From contig NQJG01000006.1 in the NCBI GenBank assembly GCA_002256465.1, positions 1-16,321 of the forward strand: a stretch of DNA of 16,321 bases, read 5' to 3'. The translations under genes were made by a program, and so were the position numbers. A model generated the notes under the pieces. That model was not told where the DNA came from, did not search any database, and saw nothing but the letters and a program-made list of their open reading frames with translations. Numbering within the stretch: position 1 is the stretch's first letter; every line of letters begins with the position of its first letter. This document shows positions 7,966-15,595 of this stretch, one piece after another. The stretch comes from Methylococcaceae bacterium NSP1-1. GTDB taxonomy: Bacteria > Pseudomonadota > Gammaproteobacteria > Methylococcales > Methylomonadaceae.

Positions 7966-8426
7966 TGAATTTAATCGAAATCCAGACCATTTTTAAGTCA
8001 GATGGTCAACCCGATCAGGAACATATACAACGCTGGGTTGATGCTGCACTGGAAGGTTTCAATCAAGACACCGAAATCGTTGTGCGTATTGTCGATGAGC
8101 AGGAAAGCGCAGAACTTAATGAACAATACCGCCATAAACAAGGCCCCACCAATATTCTCAGTTTCCCATTTGAAATACCTGAAGGCATAGAGCTGAATTT
8201 ACTCGGCGATTTAGTCGTATGCGCCCCCGTTCTTGAAAAAGAAGCACTGGTACAACATAAAGCTTTAACCGATCATTGGGCTCATATCATAGTGCATGGT
8301 GTATTGCATTTATTGGGTTACGATCATATCGACGATAAAGAAGCGGAACTTATGGAAAATAAAGAAATAACAATTTTGAGCAAGTTAAATATAAAAAACC
8401 CCTATTTACAGGATAATGACGAATGA
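7965..8426 (+). CDS. ybeY: Endoribonuclease/rRNA maturation factor YbeY
   Basis: YbeY is a metal-dependent RNase involved in 16S rRNA 3'-end maturation and, with RNase R, in removing defective 70S ribosomes. The zinc-binding motif HGVLHLLGYDH gives H111, H115 and H121, exactly the family's H-x3-H-x5-H pattern. The segment GPTNILSFPFE (60-70) and GDLVV (81-85) are also characteristic. The length of 153 is normal. It overlaps phoH by one base and corC by four, so the three are translationally coupled. Note that the partner RNase R gene in this window is frameshifted. Confidence 0.96.
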   Translation: MNLIEIQTIFKSDGQPDQEHIQRWVDAALEGFNQDTEIVVRIVDEQESAELNEQYRHKQGPTNILSFPFEIPEGIELNLLGDLVVCAPVLEKEALVQHKALTDHWAHIIVHGVLHLLGYDHIDDKEAELMENKEITILSKLNIKNPYLQDNDE

Positions 8427-9265
8427 GCGATGAGAAACCTCCAAGTAGAAACGCCCCCCGAAAACGTTGGGTGGAAAGAATCAGCCAACTATTTTCCGGG
8501 GAGCCGCAAGATTTGGATGATCTTCTTGGCATATTACGAGAAGCTCGGGAGAACCGCCTGTTGGATACAGATGCCTTATCCATGATAGAAGGTGTATTGC
8601 AGGTATCGCAAATGCGGGTGAGGGATATCATGATCCCCCGCATTCAAATGGTGGTTGTACCAAGAGATGCCGAACTGGAGACCATATTTCCACTGGTTAT
8701 CGAGTTTTGCCATTCCCGTTATCCTGTAATTGATGGGGATCGCAGCAAAGTGGTAGGTGTTTTGTTAGCCAAAGATTTATTAGCTCGTGTATTACAAAAT
8801 AAAACCATGACTGTCCAGGAAATAATGCGGCCCGCCTGTGTCGTTCCGGAAAGCAAGCGTTTAAATGTTTTGCTTAAGGAATTGCGGACCAATGGTAATC
8901 ATATGGCCATTGTTGTCGACGAATACGGTCAGGCTGCTGGTTTGGTCACCATTGAGGATGTGTTAGAAGAAATCGTTGGTGAAATTGAAGACGAACATGA
9001 CGACCATGAAGACGAAGGTTATATTTTTCAGCGCAGTTCAAATGAATTCATGATAAAGGCACTCATGCCTATTGAAGAATTTGATGATTATTTTTCCACA
9101 CATTTAGCCACCGATGAATACGATACCATCGGCGGCTTTCTTGTCAGTCAGCTCGAACACATGCCTAAAAAAGGTGAAAGTCTCGTAGCAGATAACATGC
9201 GCTTTGAAGTGATTCGAGCGGATAACCGACGCGTACATCTCATAAAACTCAAAATAATCAAGTAG
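8423..9265 (+). CDS. corC: CorC/YbeX CBS-pair protein
   Basis: A cytoplasmic CBS-domain protein of the CorC/YbeX type, historically linked to magnesium and cobalt efflux and more recently to ribosome homeostasis. It lacks the membrane DUF21 domain found in larger relatives. The order is a basic N-terminal segment (1-60), two CBS repeats (about 64-125 and 128-185), an acidic linker EIEDEHDDHEDEG near 187-199 and a CorC_HlyC transporter-associated domain (about 203-278). The motifs VRDIMIPRIQMV and DEYGQAAGLVTIEDVLEEIVGE are typical. The start overlaps the ybeY stop as ATGA. In many gammaproteobacteria lnt follows, but here galE does. Confidence 0.93.
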   Translation: MSDEKPPSRNAPRKRWVERISQLFSGEPQDLDDLLGILREARENRLLDTDALSMIEGVLQVSQMRVRDIMIPRIQMVVVPRDAELETIFPLVIEFCHSRYPVIDGDRSKVVGVLLAKDLLARVLQNKTMTVQEIMRPACVVPESKRLNVLLKELRTNGNHMAIVVDEYGQAAGLVTIEDVLEEIVGEIEDEHDDHEDEGYIFQRSSNEFMIKALMPIEEFDDYFSTHLATDEYDTIGGFLVSQLEHMPKKGESLVADNMRFEVIRADNRRVHLIKLKIIK

Positions 9266-9278
9266 TGGGTAAACAGTT

Positions 9279-10328
9279 ATGAATAATAAGACAGTGCTGG
9301 TAACCGGCGGTGCGGGATATATAGGTAGCCATGCTTGCGTTGAATTACTGCAAGCAGGTTTCAAGGTCGTAGTGGTTGATAATTTGTCAAATAGCAAGCC
9401 GGAATCGTTGTCTCGGGTGCAACAAATCACCGGTAGTCCACTAACTTTTTATCAAGCTGATATTCGTAATAAACAGGCGTTAACTGATATTTTTGCCAAA
9501 GAATCACCCTCTACGGTTATTCATTTCGCTGGTTTAAAGGCCGTTGGCGAATCCTGTGAACAACCGCTACTGTACTACCATAATAATGTCTACGGAACAC
9601 TGGTGCTTGCTGAAGTGATGAGCAATGCGAACGTAAAACAGTTGGTCTTCAGTTCTTCGGCTACCGTTTATGGTGAATCTTCCTCTGTGCAGTACACTGA
9701 AAATTTCCCCCTTGGCCCTATCAATCCTTATGGGCGATCAAAAGCCATGATTGAGGATATTTTAAGGGACTTGTCGGCCGCAGATAAAACTAATCAAACT
9801 GAATATCCCTGGAAAATCGCCTTGCTACGCTACTTTAACCCAATAGGTGCGCATGAGAGCGGCATGATCGGGGAAGATCCCAATGGCATTCCCAATAACC
9901 TGATGCCTTATGTTGCGCAAGTTGCCATTGGTAAATTAAAGCAATTACCGGTATATGGCGATGATTATCCGACGCGGGATGGAACGGGTATCAGAGATTA
10001 TATTCATGTGGTTGACCTGGTAAAAGGTCATATCAAAGCCATTGAAGCGCTGAACAGCGAAAAATTCGAAGCGGGTGGCTGCAAGGCCTATAACCTGGGC
10101 GCAGGTAGAGGATACAGTGTCCTTGAAATAATTAATGCTTTCGAAAGGGTAACGGGTAGAAAAATCAATTATAAAATTTCTCCACGTAGAGCGGGCGATC
10201 TGGCGGAATGCTTTGCTAATCCTGACTTAGCACTAAAAGAGCTTAACTGGAAAGTAGAAAAAAACCTGGATGATATGGTAGCAGATACCTGGAACTGGCA
10301 GACTAAAAATCCACAGGGCTATATTTGA
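9279..10328 (+). CDS. galE: UDP-glucose 4-epimerase
   Basis: GalE interconverts UDP-glucose and UDP-galactose using tightly bound NAD+, supplying galactose units for polysaccharide or lipopolysaccharide. It is an extended short-chain dehydrogenase. The NAD-binding motif TGGAGYIG gives G10, G13 and G16. SSSATVYG holds the catalytic S127, and YGRSK gives Y151 and K155. RYFNPIGAHESG and GTGIRDYIHVVDL are further GalE signatures. The length of 349 fits. It begins 13 bases after corC without a clear Shine-Dalgarno, apart from GTGGG about 11 bases upstream. Its place inside an RNA-processing operon is not the usual one, and no other sugar nucleotide gene is nearby. Confidence 0.96.
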   Translation: MNNKTVLVTGGAGYIGSHACVELLQAGFKVVVVDNLSNSKPESLSRVQQITGSPLTFYQADIRNKQALTDIFAKESPSTVIHFAGLKAVGESCEQPLLYYHNNVYGTLVLAEVMSNANVKQLVFSSSATVYGESSSVQYTENFPLGPINPYGRSKAMIEDILRDLSAADKTNQTEYPWKIALLRYFNPIGAHESGMIGEDPNGIPNNLMPYVAQVAIGKLKQLPVYGDDYPTRDGTGIRDYIHVVDLVKGHIKAIEALNSEKFEAGGCKAYNLGAGRGYSVLEIINAFERVTGRKINYKISPRRAGDLAECFANPDLALKELNWKVEKNLDDMVADTWNWQTKNPQGYI

Positions 10329-10356
10329 ATAAAGCTAAATAATTGATGAGGAATTT

Positions 10357-11103
10357 ATGTGCTGGAGTGGTGAAGCATCAACGGTATTAGCAACTATTGG
10401 CTTGTCAAGTACTGCTTATTTTTACTATAAAAAAGAACCCGCTGCCCTCTGTGCGGCCTTGGGATATTTTTCCTTGATGGAGGTTTTGCAAGCATACACC
10501 TATACAGTCATCGATGAATGCGATAATCCCGCTAATCAGATAGCAACGTTGTTGGGCTATATACATATTGCTTTTCAGCCATTTTTTATTAACGCCGTGT
10601 CAATGTATTTTATCCCGGAAAAAATAAAAAAGCAGATTTCTGCGCCGGTTTATTTTGTTTGTTTCGTTGCCACTGTTTGTTTATTAATCCGTCTGTATCC
10701 ATTTGAATGGGCGCCCGCTTGTTATGAGGTTAAAACCCGTTTTATTTTGTTCAGCCGATACATCGATTCATTTAATGTACCCTTTTGCGGCAAAAGAGTC
10801 TGTTCTGTTTCAGGCGACTGGCATATTGCCTGGGAAATTCCTGCTACGGCTAATCTTGTGTTGTATAACATGTATATTGTCGCATCATTCATCATGCCTT
10901 TTCTTTATGGTTCCTGGAAAATGACTGGTTATCACATTGTTACCGGCCCTTTTTTAGCTTACTTGACCACGAGTAATCCTAACGAATGGGCTGCTGTCTG
11001 GTGCCTTTATTCAATAGGATTAGTGCTTCTCTTGGTCAAATCACCGATACGCAACTGTTTACATGTAAACAGTTGGTTTTGGTGGAAATACCTGAAAGTC
11101 TAA
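10357..11103 (+). CDS. Conserved multi-pass membrane protein, MCWS type
   Basis: An integral membrane protein of unknown function. It opens with MCWSGEAS and contains ALGYFSLMEVLQAYTY (34-49), which recall a bacterial family of membrane proteins beginning MCWS (I believe DUF5765, from memory). About seven hydrophobic segments can be seen near 7-24, 29-49, 63-85, 93-113, 163-187, 191-204 and 209-226. A longer polar stretch at 114-160 contains several cysteines and the sequence SGDWHIAWEIPATAN. GAGGAA lies seven bases before the ATG, a good ribosome site. It follows galE by 28 bases and precedes dnaQ by 21, so it is likely cotranscribed. I cannot assign a role. Confidence 0.75.
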   Translation: MCWSGEASTVLATIGLSSTAYFYYKKEPAALCAALGYFSLMEVLQAYTYTVIDECDNPANQIATLLGYIHIAFQPFFINAVSMYFIPEKIKKQISAPVYFVCFVATVCLLIRLYPFEWAPACYEVKTRFILFSRYIDSFNVPFCGKRVCSVSGDWHIAWEIPATANLVLYNMYIVASFIMPFLYGSWKMTGYHIVTGPFLAYLTTSNPNEWAAVWCLYSIGLVLLLVKSPIRNCLHVNSWFWWKYLKV

Positions 11104-11124
11104 AACATTACGTAAAGTAACAAT

Positions 11125-11850
11125 ATGGATAAACGCACATTTACAAACCGCATAGTGGTTCTTGATACCGAAACCACCGGGTTAAATCCTCAGGAAGGAC
11201 ATAGGATTATTGAAATTGGTTGCGTGGAACTGGTTAAGCGTCGCTTAACGGGCAAACGCTTTCATGTTTATATTAATCCCGATCGAATTATTGATGAAGG
11301 CGCAATTGCAGTTCACGGAATCACCAATCAGTTTTTAGATGATAAACCACATTTTGAGCAGATCGCTGAAGACTTTATAGCGTTTATTAAGGGCGCTGAG
11401 TTAGTTATCCACAACGCGCCATTTGATGTCGGCTTTATCAACCATGAGTTTTCACGACTGGAAAATAAGGCGGGAACAGTCACAGATTATAGCGAGGTAT
11501 TTGATACGCTGGCGTTTGCCAGAAAAAAACATCCGGGACAAAGAAACAGTCTGGACGCACTTTGTAAACGCTACGGTATCGATAATAGCCATCGGGATTT
11601 GCATGGTGCCTTACTGGATGCGGAAATTCTGGCGGATGTGTTTCTGATAATGACTGGGGGGCAGTCTTCGTTGCTTGATGAAGGGCAATCGGTGTTGAGT
11701 GAATCGAGTATAAATATGGGCGTAATACGCGTGTCTGCAGACCGTCCTGCATTAAAAGTCATTCGCTGTAATGATGAGGAATTAACAGCCCATCAGCAGC
11801 GTTTGGAAGCGATCGTAAAAGCCAGTGGCACATGTATCTGGAACCAGTAG
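11125..11850 (+). CDS. dnaQ: DNA polymerase III epsilon subunit (proofreading exonuclease)
   Basis: Epsilon is the 3'-5' proofreading exonuclease of the replicative polymerase. The DEDDh active-site residues are all present: D14 and E16 in VVLDTETTGL, D101 in HNAPFDVGF, and H160 and D165 in LHGALLDAEILAD. The sequence MTGGQSSLLDEG near 176-187 aligns with the clamp-binding region of E. coli epsilon (MTGGQTSMAF), so Q180-SSLLD is the likely beta-clamp contact. The C-terminal tail (188-241) would bind the alpha subunit. The length of 241 is normal. It is the last gene of the miaB run. rnhA, its frequent neighbour, is not adjacent here. Downstream lie the REP-like palindromes and convergent deaD. 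Confidence 0.95.
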   Translation: MDKRTFTNRIVVLDTETTGLNPQEGHRIIEIGCVELVKRRLTGKRFHVYINPDRIIDEGAIAVHGITNQFLDDKPHFEQIAEDFIAFIKGAELVIHNAPFDVGFINHEFSRLENKAGTVTDYSEVFDTLAFARKKHPGQRNSLDALCKRYGIDNSHRDLHGALLDAEILADVFLIMTGGQSSLLDEGQSVLSESSINMGVIRVSADRPALKVIRCNDEELTAHQQRLEAIVKASGTCIWNQ

Positions 11851-11854
11851 TTTG

Positions 11855-11927
11855 ATAGTCGGGTAAGCATAACCAAACCCGATACAAGTAACAGAGTATA
11901 TCGGGTTAGGCACAGTGCTAACCCGAT
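11855..11927. repeat. REP-like palindrome pair (REPIN-like) between dnaQ and deaD
   Basis: The right unit (11900-11927) is a perfect 10-bp stem, ATCGGGTTAG and CTAACCCGAT, around the loop GCACAGTG. The left unit (11855-11883) is a shortened relative: TAGTCGGGT, then AAGCATAACC, then AAACCCGAT. Both share the core TCGGGTTAGC...TAACCCGA with the palindrome at 15553-15578. Read on the minus strand, the right unit begins TCGGGTTAGC like the others, so the two units are inverted, as in REPINs. The pair sits between converging genes and could help block read-through, though no T-run follows on either strand. Confidence 0.65.
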
Positions 11928-11935
11928 CGCATGGT

Positions 11936-13723
11936 TTACTCAGCCGCTTTTGGTTTTGCCCGTCGAGATGTGGATCCCATTCTTTTTTTGCTTTTATCCG
12001 CTTTTTTAGCAGCATCATCCGGTTTTGATTTTCTGCCACTATCATCCATTTTTGATATGTTAAGCTGTTGGCCGGCCACCCTGATTTTTTTCAGTTCCTC
12101 AATCAACTCTTTGGGCATGCCCGCTGGTAACTCAACCGTGCTGTAGTCGTCTTCAATTCTAATGCGAGCGATATGATCGCCATCTATGCCTGTTTCATTG
12201 GCGATGGCACCAACAATATTGCCTGGTTTTACACCGTGATTATGGCCAACCTCGATACGAAATAATTCCATTTCTACGGCTGCCCCACTCCCAAATGCAT
12301 GTTTAGGCTTACGATCCCTTTGAGGACGATCTTCTCTACGCTGCCTGTCTTCTCTTTGAGGCCTATCTTCTCTACTTTCGTAAGATTTTTTAGGTAAATT
12401 CTGCATTAACAGCGGTGTATCGCCTTGCACCAATTTTGCCAAAGCAGCGGCTATTTCCAATGCGGATACATTATGTTCCTGCTGGTATTGCTCTATTAAT
12501 TGACTGAAGAAACTCAGTTCTTCTGCTGCAAGGGTATCGGTAATATTCTGTTTAAAGCGTGAAATTCGTTTATTATTAATAACTTCAGTTGATGGCAAGC
12601 CCATTTCTTCAACTTTTTGTTTGGTTGCTCTTTCGATATTACCTAACAGTTTTCTTTCTCTGGGCGCAATAAACAAAATCGCATCACCGGTGCGTCCCGC
12701 ACGTCCGGTTCTGCCAATGCGGTGAATATAAGACTCGGTATCATAAGGTATGTCGTAGTTAACAACATGAGTGATACGGTCTACATCCAATCCGCGTGCG
12801 GCGACATCGGTTGCAATTAAAATATCCAATTTGCCGTTTTTCAAATGAGCAATAGTCCGTTCTCTAAGCGCCTGAGACATATCGCCGTTAATGGCTGCGG
12901 CTGAATAGCCCCGTGCTTCCAGTTTTTCAGCCAGTTCAATCGTTGCGGTCTTGGTTCTGACAAAAATAATCATACCGTCAAAGGTTTCAGCTTCAAGGAT
13001 GCGGGTGAGTGCGTCCAGCTTGTGCACCCCGCTGACCATCCAGAAACGCTGGCGTATGTTTTCTGCAGAGGCTGTGGTGACTTTAATGGTGATTTGTTCA
13101 GGCTCATGAAGATATTCCTGAGCAATTTTGCGAATAACCGGGGGCATCGTCGCAGAAAACAGGGCAATCTGTATGTCTTCAGGCGTTTGCTCAAGTATCC
13201 ATTCCACATCATCGATAAACCCCATGCGCAGCATTTCATCGGCCTCATCAAGAACAAGAATACTAAGACCGTCCAGGTTCAGTGTGCCTTTACGCATATG
13301 ATCCATAACCCTGCCTGGTGTGCCGACAACCACATGAGCGCCGCGTTTTAACTGGCGAAGTTGGGTGCTATAGTCCTGTCCACCGTAAATAGGTAAAACA
13401 TGAAAGCCTTTTAAATGAGCAGCATAACGCTGAAAGGCTTCTGCCACCTGAATCGCAAGCTCACGAGTCGGTGCCAGAACCAAAACCTGCGGGTCCTTTT
13501 GTCGAAGATCTATTCGCGATAAGATAGGCAGTGCAAACGCAGCTGTTTTACCGGTCCCTGTTTGTGCTTGTCCCAGAACATCCTTGCCTTGCAGCATGTG
13601 GGGGATAACTTTTGCCTGTATGGGCGAAGGTGTTTCATAACCGACATCATCCAGTGCTTTTAGCAGAGGTTCAATCAGCGCTAAATCACGGAAAGAGGGT
13701 AATGTAGAAACATCATTGGACAT
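11936..13723 (-). CDS. deaD: DEAD-box ATP-dependent RNA helicase, DeaD/CsdA type
   Basis: DeaD unwinds RNA in ribosome assembly and mRNA decay, especially in the cold. Visible motifs are the Q-motif around GYETPSPIQ (28-36), Walker A AQTGTGKT (53-60), PTRELA (85-90), TPGR (135-138), DEAD (159-162), SAT (190-192), ARGLDVD (309-315) and HRIGRTGRAGR (334-344). After the helicase core comes an Arg/Glu/Asp-rich linker at about 450-474 with repeated REDRPQ-like units. Next is a DbpA-type RNA-binding domain (about 483-558, MELFRIEVGHNHGVKPGNIVG) and a Lys-rich tail. This arrangement and the length of 595 indicate DeaD rather than RhlE or SrmB. The start has AGG about seven bases upstream and a leader of roughly 60 bases. 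It is divergent from dapA. Confidence 0.95.
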   Translation of the reverse strand: MSNDVSTLPSFRDLALIEPLLKALDDVGYETPSPIQAKVIPHMLQGKDVLGQAQTGTGKTAAFALPILSRIDLRQKDPQVLVLAPTRELAIQVAEAFQRYAAHLKGFHVLPIYGGQDYSTQLRQLKRGAHVVVGTPGRVMDHMRKGTLNLDGLSILVLDEADEMLRMGFIDDVEWILEQTPEDIQIALFSATMPPVIRKIAQEYLHEPEQITIKVTTASAENIRQRFWMVSGVHKLDALTRILEAETFDGMIIFVRTKTATIELAEKLEARGYSAAAINGDMSQALRERTIAHLKNGKLDILIATDVAARGLDVDRITHVVNYDIPYDTESYIHRIGRTGRAGRTGDAILFIAPRERKLLGNIERATKQKVEEMGLPSTEVINNKRISRFKQNITDTLAAEELSFFSQLIEQYQQEHNVSALEIAAALAKLVQGDTPLLMQNLPKKSYESREDRPQREDRQRREDRPQRDRKPKHAFGSGAAVEMELFRIEVGHNHGVKPGNIVGAIANETGIDGDHIARIRIEDDYSTVELPAGMPKELIEELKKIRVAGQQLNISKMDDSGRKSKPDDAAKKADKSKKRMGSTSRRAKPKAAE

Positions 13724-13788
13724 GGATTTACCTGTGTTGGAGTATTTGGAATGCGCGTAGGCGCTGGGAAATGTTTGTTTATATGAAT

Positions 13789-13794
13789 ATTATA
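13789..13794 (-). promoter_or_regulatory. Candidate -10 box for deaD
   Basis: On the minus strand TATAAT occupies 13794 down to 13789, about 66 bases from the deaD ATG. No good -35 is seen 16-18 bases further upstream. The predicted 5'UTR of about 60 bases contains a small GCGC-ctac-GCGC hairpin (about 13753-13764). Long leaders are common for cold-regulated RNA helicases, but nothing here proves such control. Confidence 0.45.
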
Positions 13795-13866
13795 CCGCAT
13801 CATATTGAATTTTGCAGAAAATTTGGGCTTGAGTCTTGCGCCTTGTACCTTTTTTATGTATTTGCT

Positions 13867-13875
13867 TGTTATAAT
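13867..13875 (+). promoter_or_regulatory. Extended -10 promoter for dapA
   Basis: TGTTATAAT combines a TG extension with a perfect TATAAT (13870-13875). This fits an extended -10 promoter that needs no strong -35; the best upstream match, TTGTAC at 13843, is too far away at 21 bases. The start site would be near 13882, giving a leader of about 37 bases before dapA. The deaD/dapA gap (13724-13918) is a divergent promoter region with no other feature seen. Confidence 0.65.
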
Positions 13876-13918
13876 GACGGCAGTTTTGTAACCGTATCAA
13901 TTCTGATTGAGAGATTTC

Positions 13919-14797
13919 ATGATTCAAGGTAGTATCGTAGCGTTAGTAACACCGATGTATGAAAACGGTGCAATAGATAAAGAAAGTCTAAAAAAATTAG
14001 TCGAGTATCATATTGCACAAGGCACTGATGCCCTTGTTGCTGTAGGTACATCAGGGGAGTCTGCAACTCTGGATGAAGATGAACACATTGATGTTATCAA
14101 ATCTGTTGTTGACTATACCAACGGTAGAATACCGGTTATTGCCGGAACGGGTGCAAACTCAACCACTGAAGCGATTGCGCTGACGCGTAAAGCCAAACAA
14201 GCCGGTGCGGATGCCTGCTTGATTGTAACGCCGTATTACAACAAGCCGACACAGGAAGGTTTGTACCTGCATTACAAAGCCTTAGCTGAAGCAGTGGAAA
14301 TCCCCCAGATTCTATATAATGTACCGGGGCGTACCGCCTGTGACATGTTGCCTGAAACCGTTGGACGATTGTCCCATATTGCCAATATTGTTGGTGTTAA
14401 AGAGGCAACAGGGGATCTATCCAGAGTCAAAATAATACGCGATTTAACCGGCCCTGATTTTGCAATTTATACGGGTGATGATGCTACAAGCCGCGAATTT
14501 TGTCTGTTAGGCGGTAACGGTACGATCACCGTGACCGGCAATGTTGCTCCACGCCTTGTACATGAAATGATCATTGCGGCAATGGCAGGTGATAAGGAAA
14601 CTGCGTTAGCCATAGACAACAAATTAGCAGCCTTGCATAAAAACCTGTTTATTCAGTCGAACCCGATCCCGGTCAAATGGGCTGTTGCTGAAATGGGGTT
14701 GATGGGTAAAGGTATTCGTTTGCCTTTAACCTGGCTGACGGAAGATTGTTTTGATGCGGTACGCAACGCAATGCGTCAGGCTGAAGTCATTCGATGA
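13919..14797 (+). CDS. dapA: 4-hydroxy-tetrahydrodipicolinate synthase
   Basis: DapA condenses pyruvate with aspartate semialdehyde, the first committed step to diaminopimelate and lysine. It is a TIM-barrel aldolase. With the start at 13919 the catalytic residues fall at the E. coli numbers: K161 (Schiff base, in GVKEATGD), Y133 and R138 (ILYNVPGRT), T44 (VGTSGESAT) and Y107 (TPYYNKP). The length is 292, equal to the E. coli enzyme. The upstream TTG at 13907 would add four residues (MRDF). It is rejected because MIQGSIVALVTPM matches the family N-terminus and GAGAG lies six bases before this ATG. The stop overlaps the bamC ATG by four bases, so the two are coupled. Confidence 0.97.
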   Translation: MIQGSIVALVTPMYENGAIDKESLKKLVEYHIAQGTDALVAVGTSGESATLDEDEHIDVIKSVVDYTNGRIPVIAGTGANSTTEAIALTRKAKQAGADACLIVTPYYNKPTQEGLYLHYKALAEAVEIPQILYNVPGRTACDMLPETVGRLSHIANIVGVKEATGDLSRVKIIRDLTGPDFAIYTGDDATSREFCLLGGNGTITVTGNVAPRLVHEMIIAAMAGDKETALAIDNKLAALHKNLFIQSNPIPVKWAVAEMGLMGKGIRLPLTWLTEDCFDAVRNAMRQAEVIR

Positions 14798-15536
14798 AAA
14801 TTAAAATTGGCTCGCTCCTCATTACTGTAATCTATCAGCCTGCAGTTACATCAAAAGTTTATTTCCTGATAAGGAAAAAGACTATCAATACACGACTGAA
14901 ATTCCGCCTCTGATTTTGCCTGCTGATCTAAAGAAAACCCAAGTCCCAGGCGTGCCCAAATCGGCATCATCGGTGCCTTCTTCCCCGTCTCCTAGCGCTC
15001 CGCCGGCTGCTGTTAATGCCACTGTTGACGAAGCAAGATCCGCCGCTCCGGCTATAAACGAATCGGTAGTGACATCGCCAGCCCCTGCTGAACAAGCAAC
15101 ACATGCAACTGCGCCCGAGAACGAATCGGTAGTCCCAGATACGGCAATTACGGTTGAACGCATTAAATTTGATGCTGGTGAAAACCGTTTACGAATTAAC
15201 GTACCGTTTATTAGAGCTTGGCGGATAGTAGGTAAAGCATTAAGCCGAAAATCTATTGAAGTAACCGAGCGCAATCAGGAAGCAAGACTGATTACTGTAC
15301 TCTATGACCCTGATGAGCAGAAAGTCGAGGATGGATCATACTGGGATGAAGTTGTATTTGTGTTCAGTGGAATTCAAAGCAATGAAAAAAAATATCTGCT
15401 CAAGCTGGAAGAAAATAATCAACAGACGGATATTGTTGTCGTTGATGAAGATCAGCAAATACTCTCAGATGCAGCCAGTTTTAAATTACTGACTCTCTTA
15501 CAAGAAACAATTAAAGCAGATTTGGCAACTAAATAA
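14794..15536 (+). pseudogene. bamC: BamC/NlpB-like outer-membrane lipoprotein, frameshifted
   Basis: BamC is a lipoprotein of the BAM outer-membrane assembly machine, and its gene commonly follows dapA. The ATG at 14794 overlaps the dapA stop and starts a lipoprotein signal, MKIKIGSLLITVI. The frame then breaks: only two bases (14833-14834) separate the ATC codon from TCA-GCC-TGC, which reads SAC in another frame. Restoring one base gives ...ITVILSAC with a proper lipobox and Cys17, followed by SYIKSLFPDKEKDY and an open frame to 15536, 247 residues in all. As read, the first frame stops at 14911. The mature protein has a Pro/Ala/Ser-rich linker (about 40-120) and one helix-grip domain (RLRINVPFIRAWRIVGKAL), so it is shorter than the two-domain E. 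coli BamC. The lesion is either a real mutation or a one-base sequencing error. Confidence 0.85.
15057..15133 (+). repeat. 14-bp direct repeat in the bamC linker
   Basis: AACGAATCGGTAGT occurs at 15057-15070 and again at 15120-15133, exactly 63 bases (21 codons) apart, each encoding NESVV in the low-complexity linker of the lipoprotein. This suggests an old in-frame duplication of a linker segment whose middle has since diverged. Confidence 0.7.
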
Positions 15537-15549
15537 TCGCCTAAGTACC

Positions 15550-15578
15550 GTAGTCGGGTTAGCGTAGCATAACCCGAC
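15550..15578 (+). repeat. REP-like palindrome with GTAG foot
   Basis: GTCGGGTTA (15553-15561) and TAACCCGAC (15570-15578) form a perfect 9-bp stem around GCGTAGCA. GTAG (15550-15553) sits at the 5' foot, the tetranucleotide typical of REPs mobilised by RAYT (TnpA-REP) transposases. It lies 14 bases after the bamC stop and may also stabilise or end that transcript. It shares its core with the pair at 11855-11927. Confidence 0.75.
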
Positions 15579-15595
15579 AACCGTAACTGCTTGTA

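Noticed and set aside
11936..12146. Open frames on the plus strand over the deaD 3' end, and others antisense to rnr, phoH and deaD
   Set aside because: All lie opposite strongly conserved coding sequence, have no recognisable motifs and follow the register expected of shadows.
13907..13918. Earlier TTG start for dapA adding four residues
   Set aside because: The ATG at 13919 has a proper GAGAG site, gives the standard 292-residue length and places the catalytic residues at the family numbering.
14885..15274. Minus-strand open frame of 129 codons rich in Ala, Gly and Thr
   Set aside because: It lies antisense to the Pro/Ala/Ser-rich linker of the BamC-like gene, and its composition is the expected mirror of that region. 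No ribosome site or family motif was seen.
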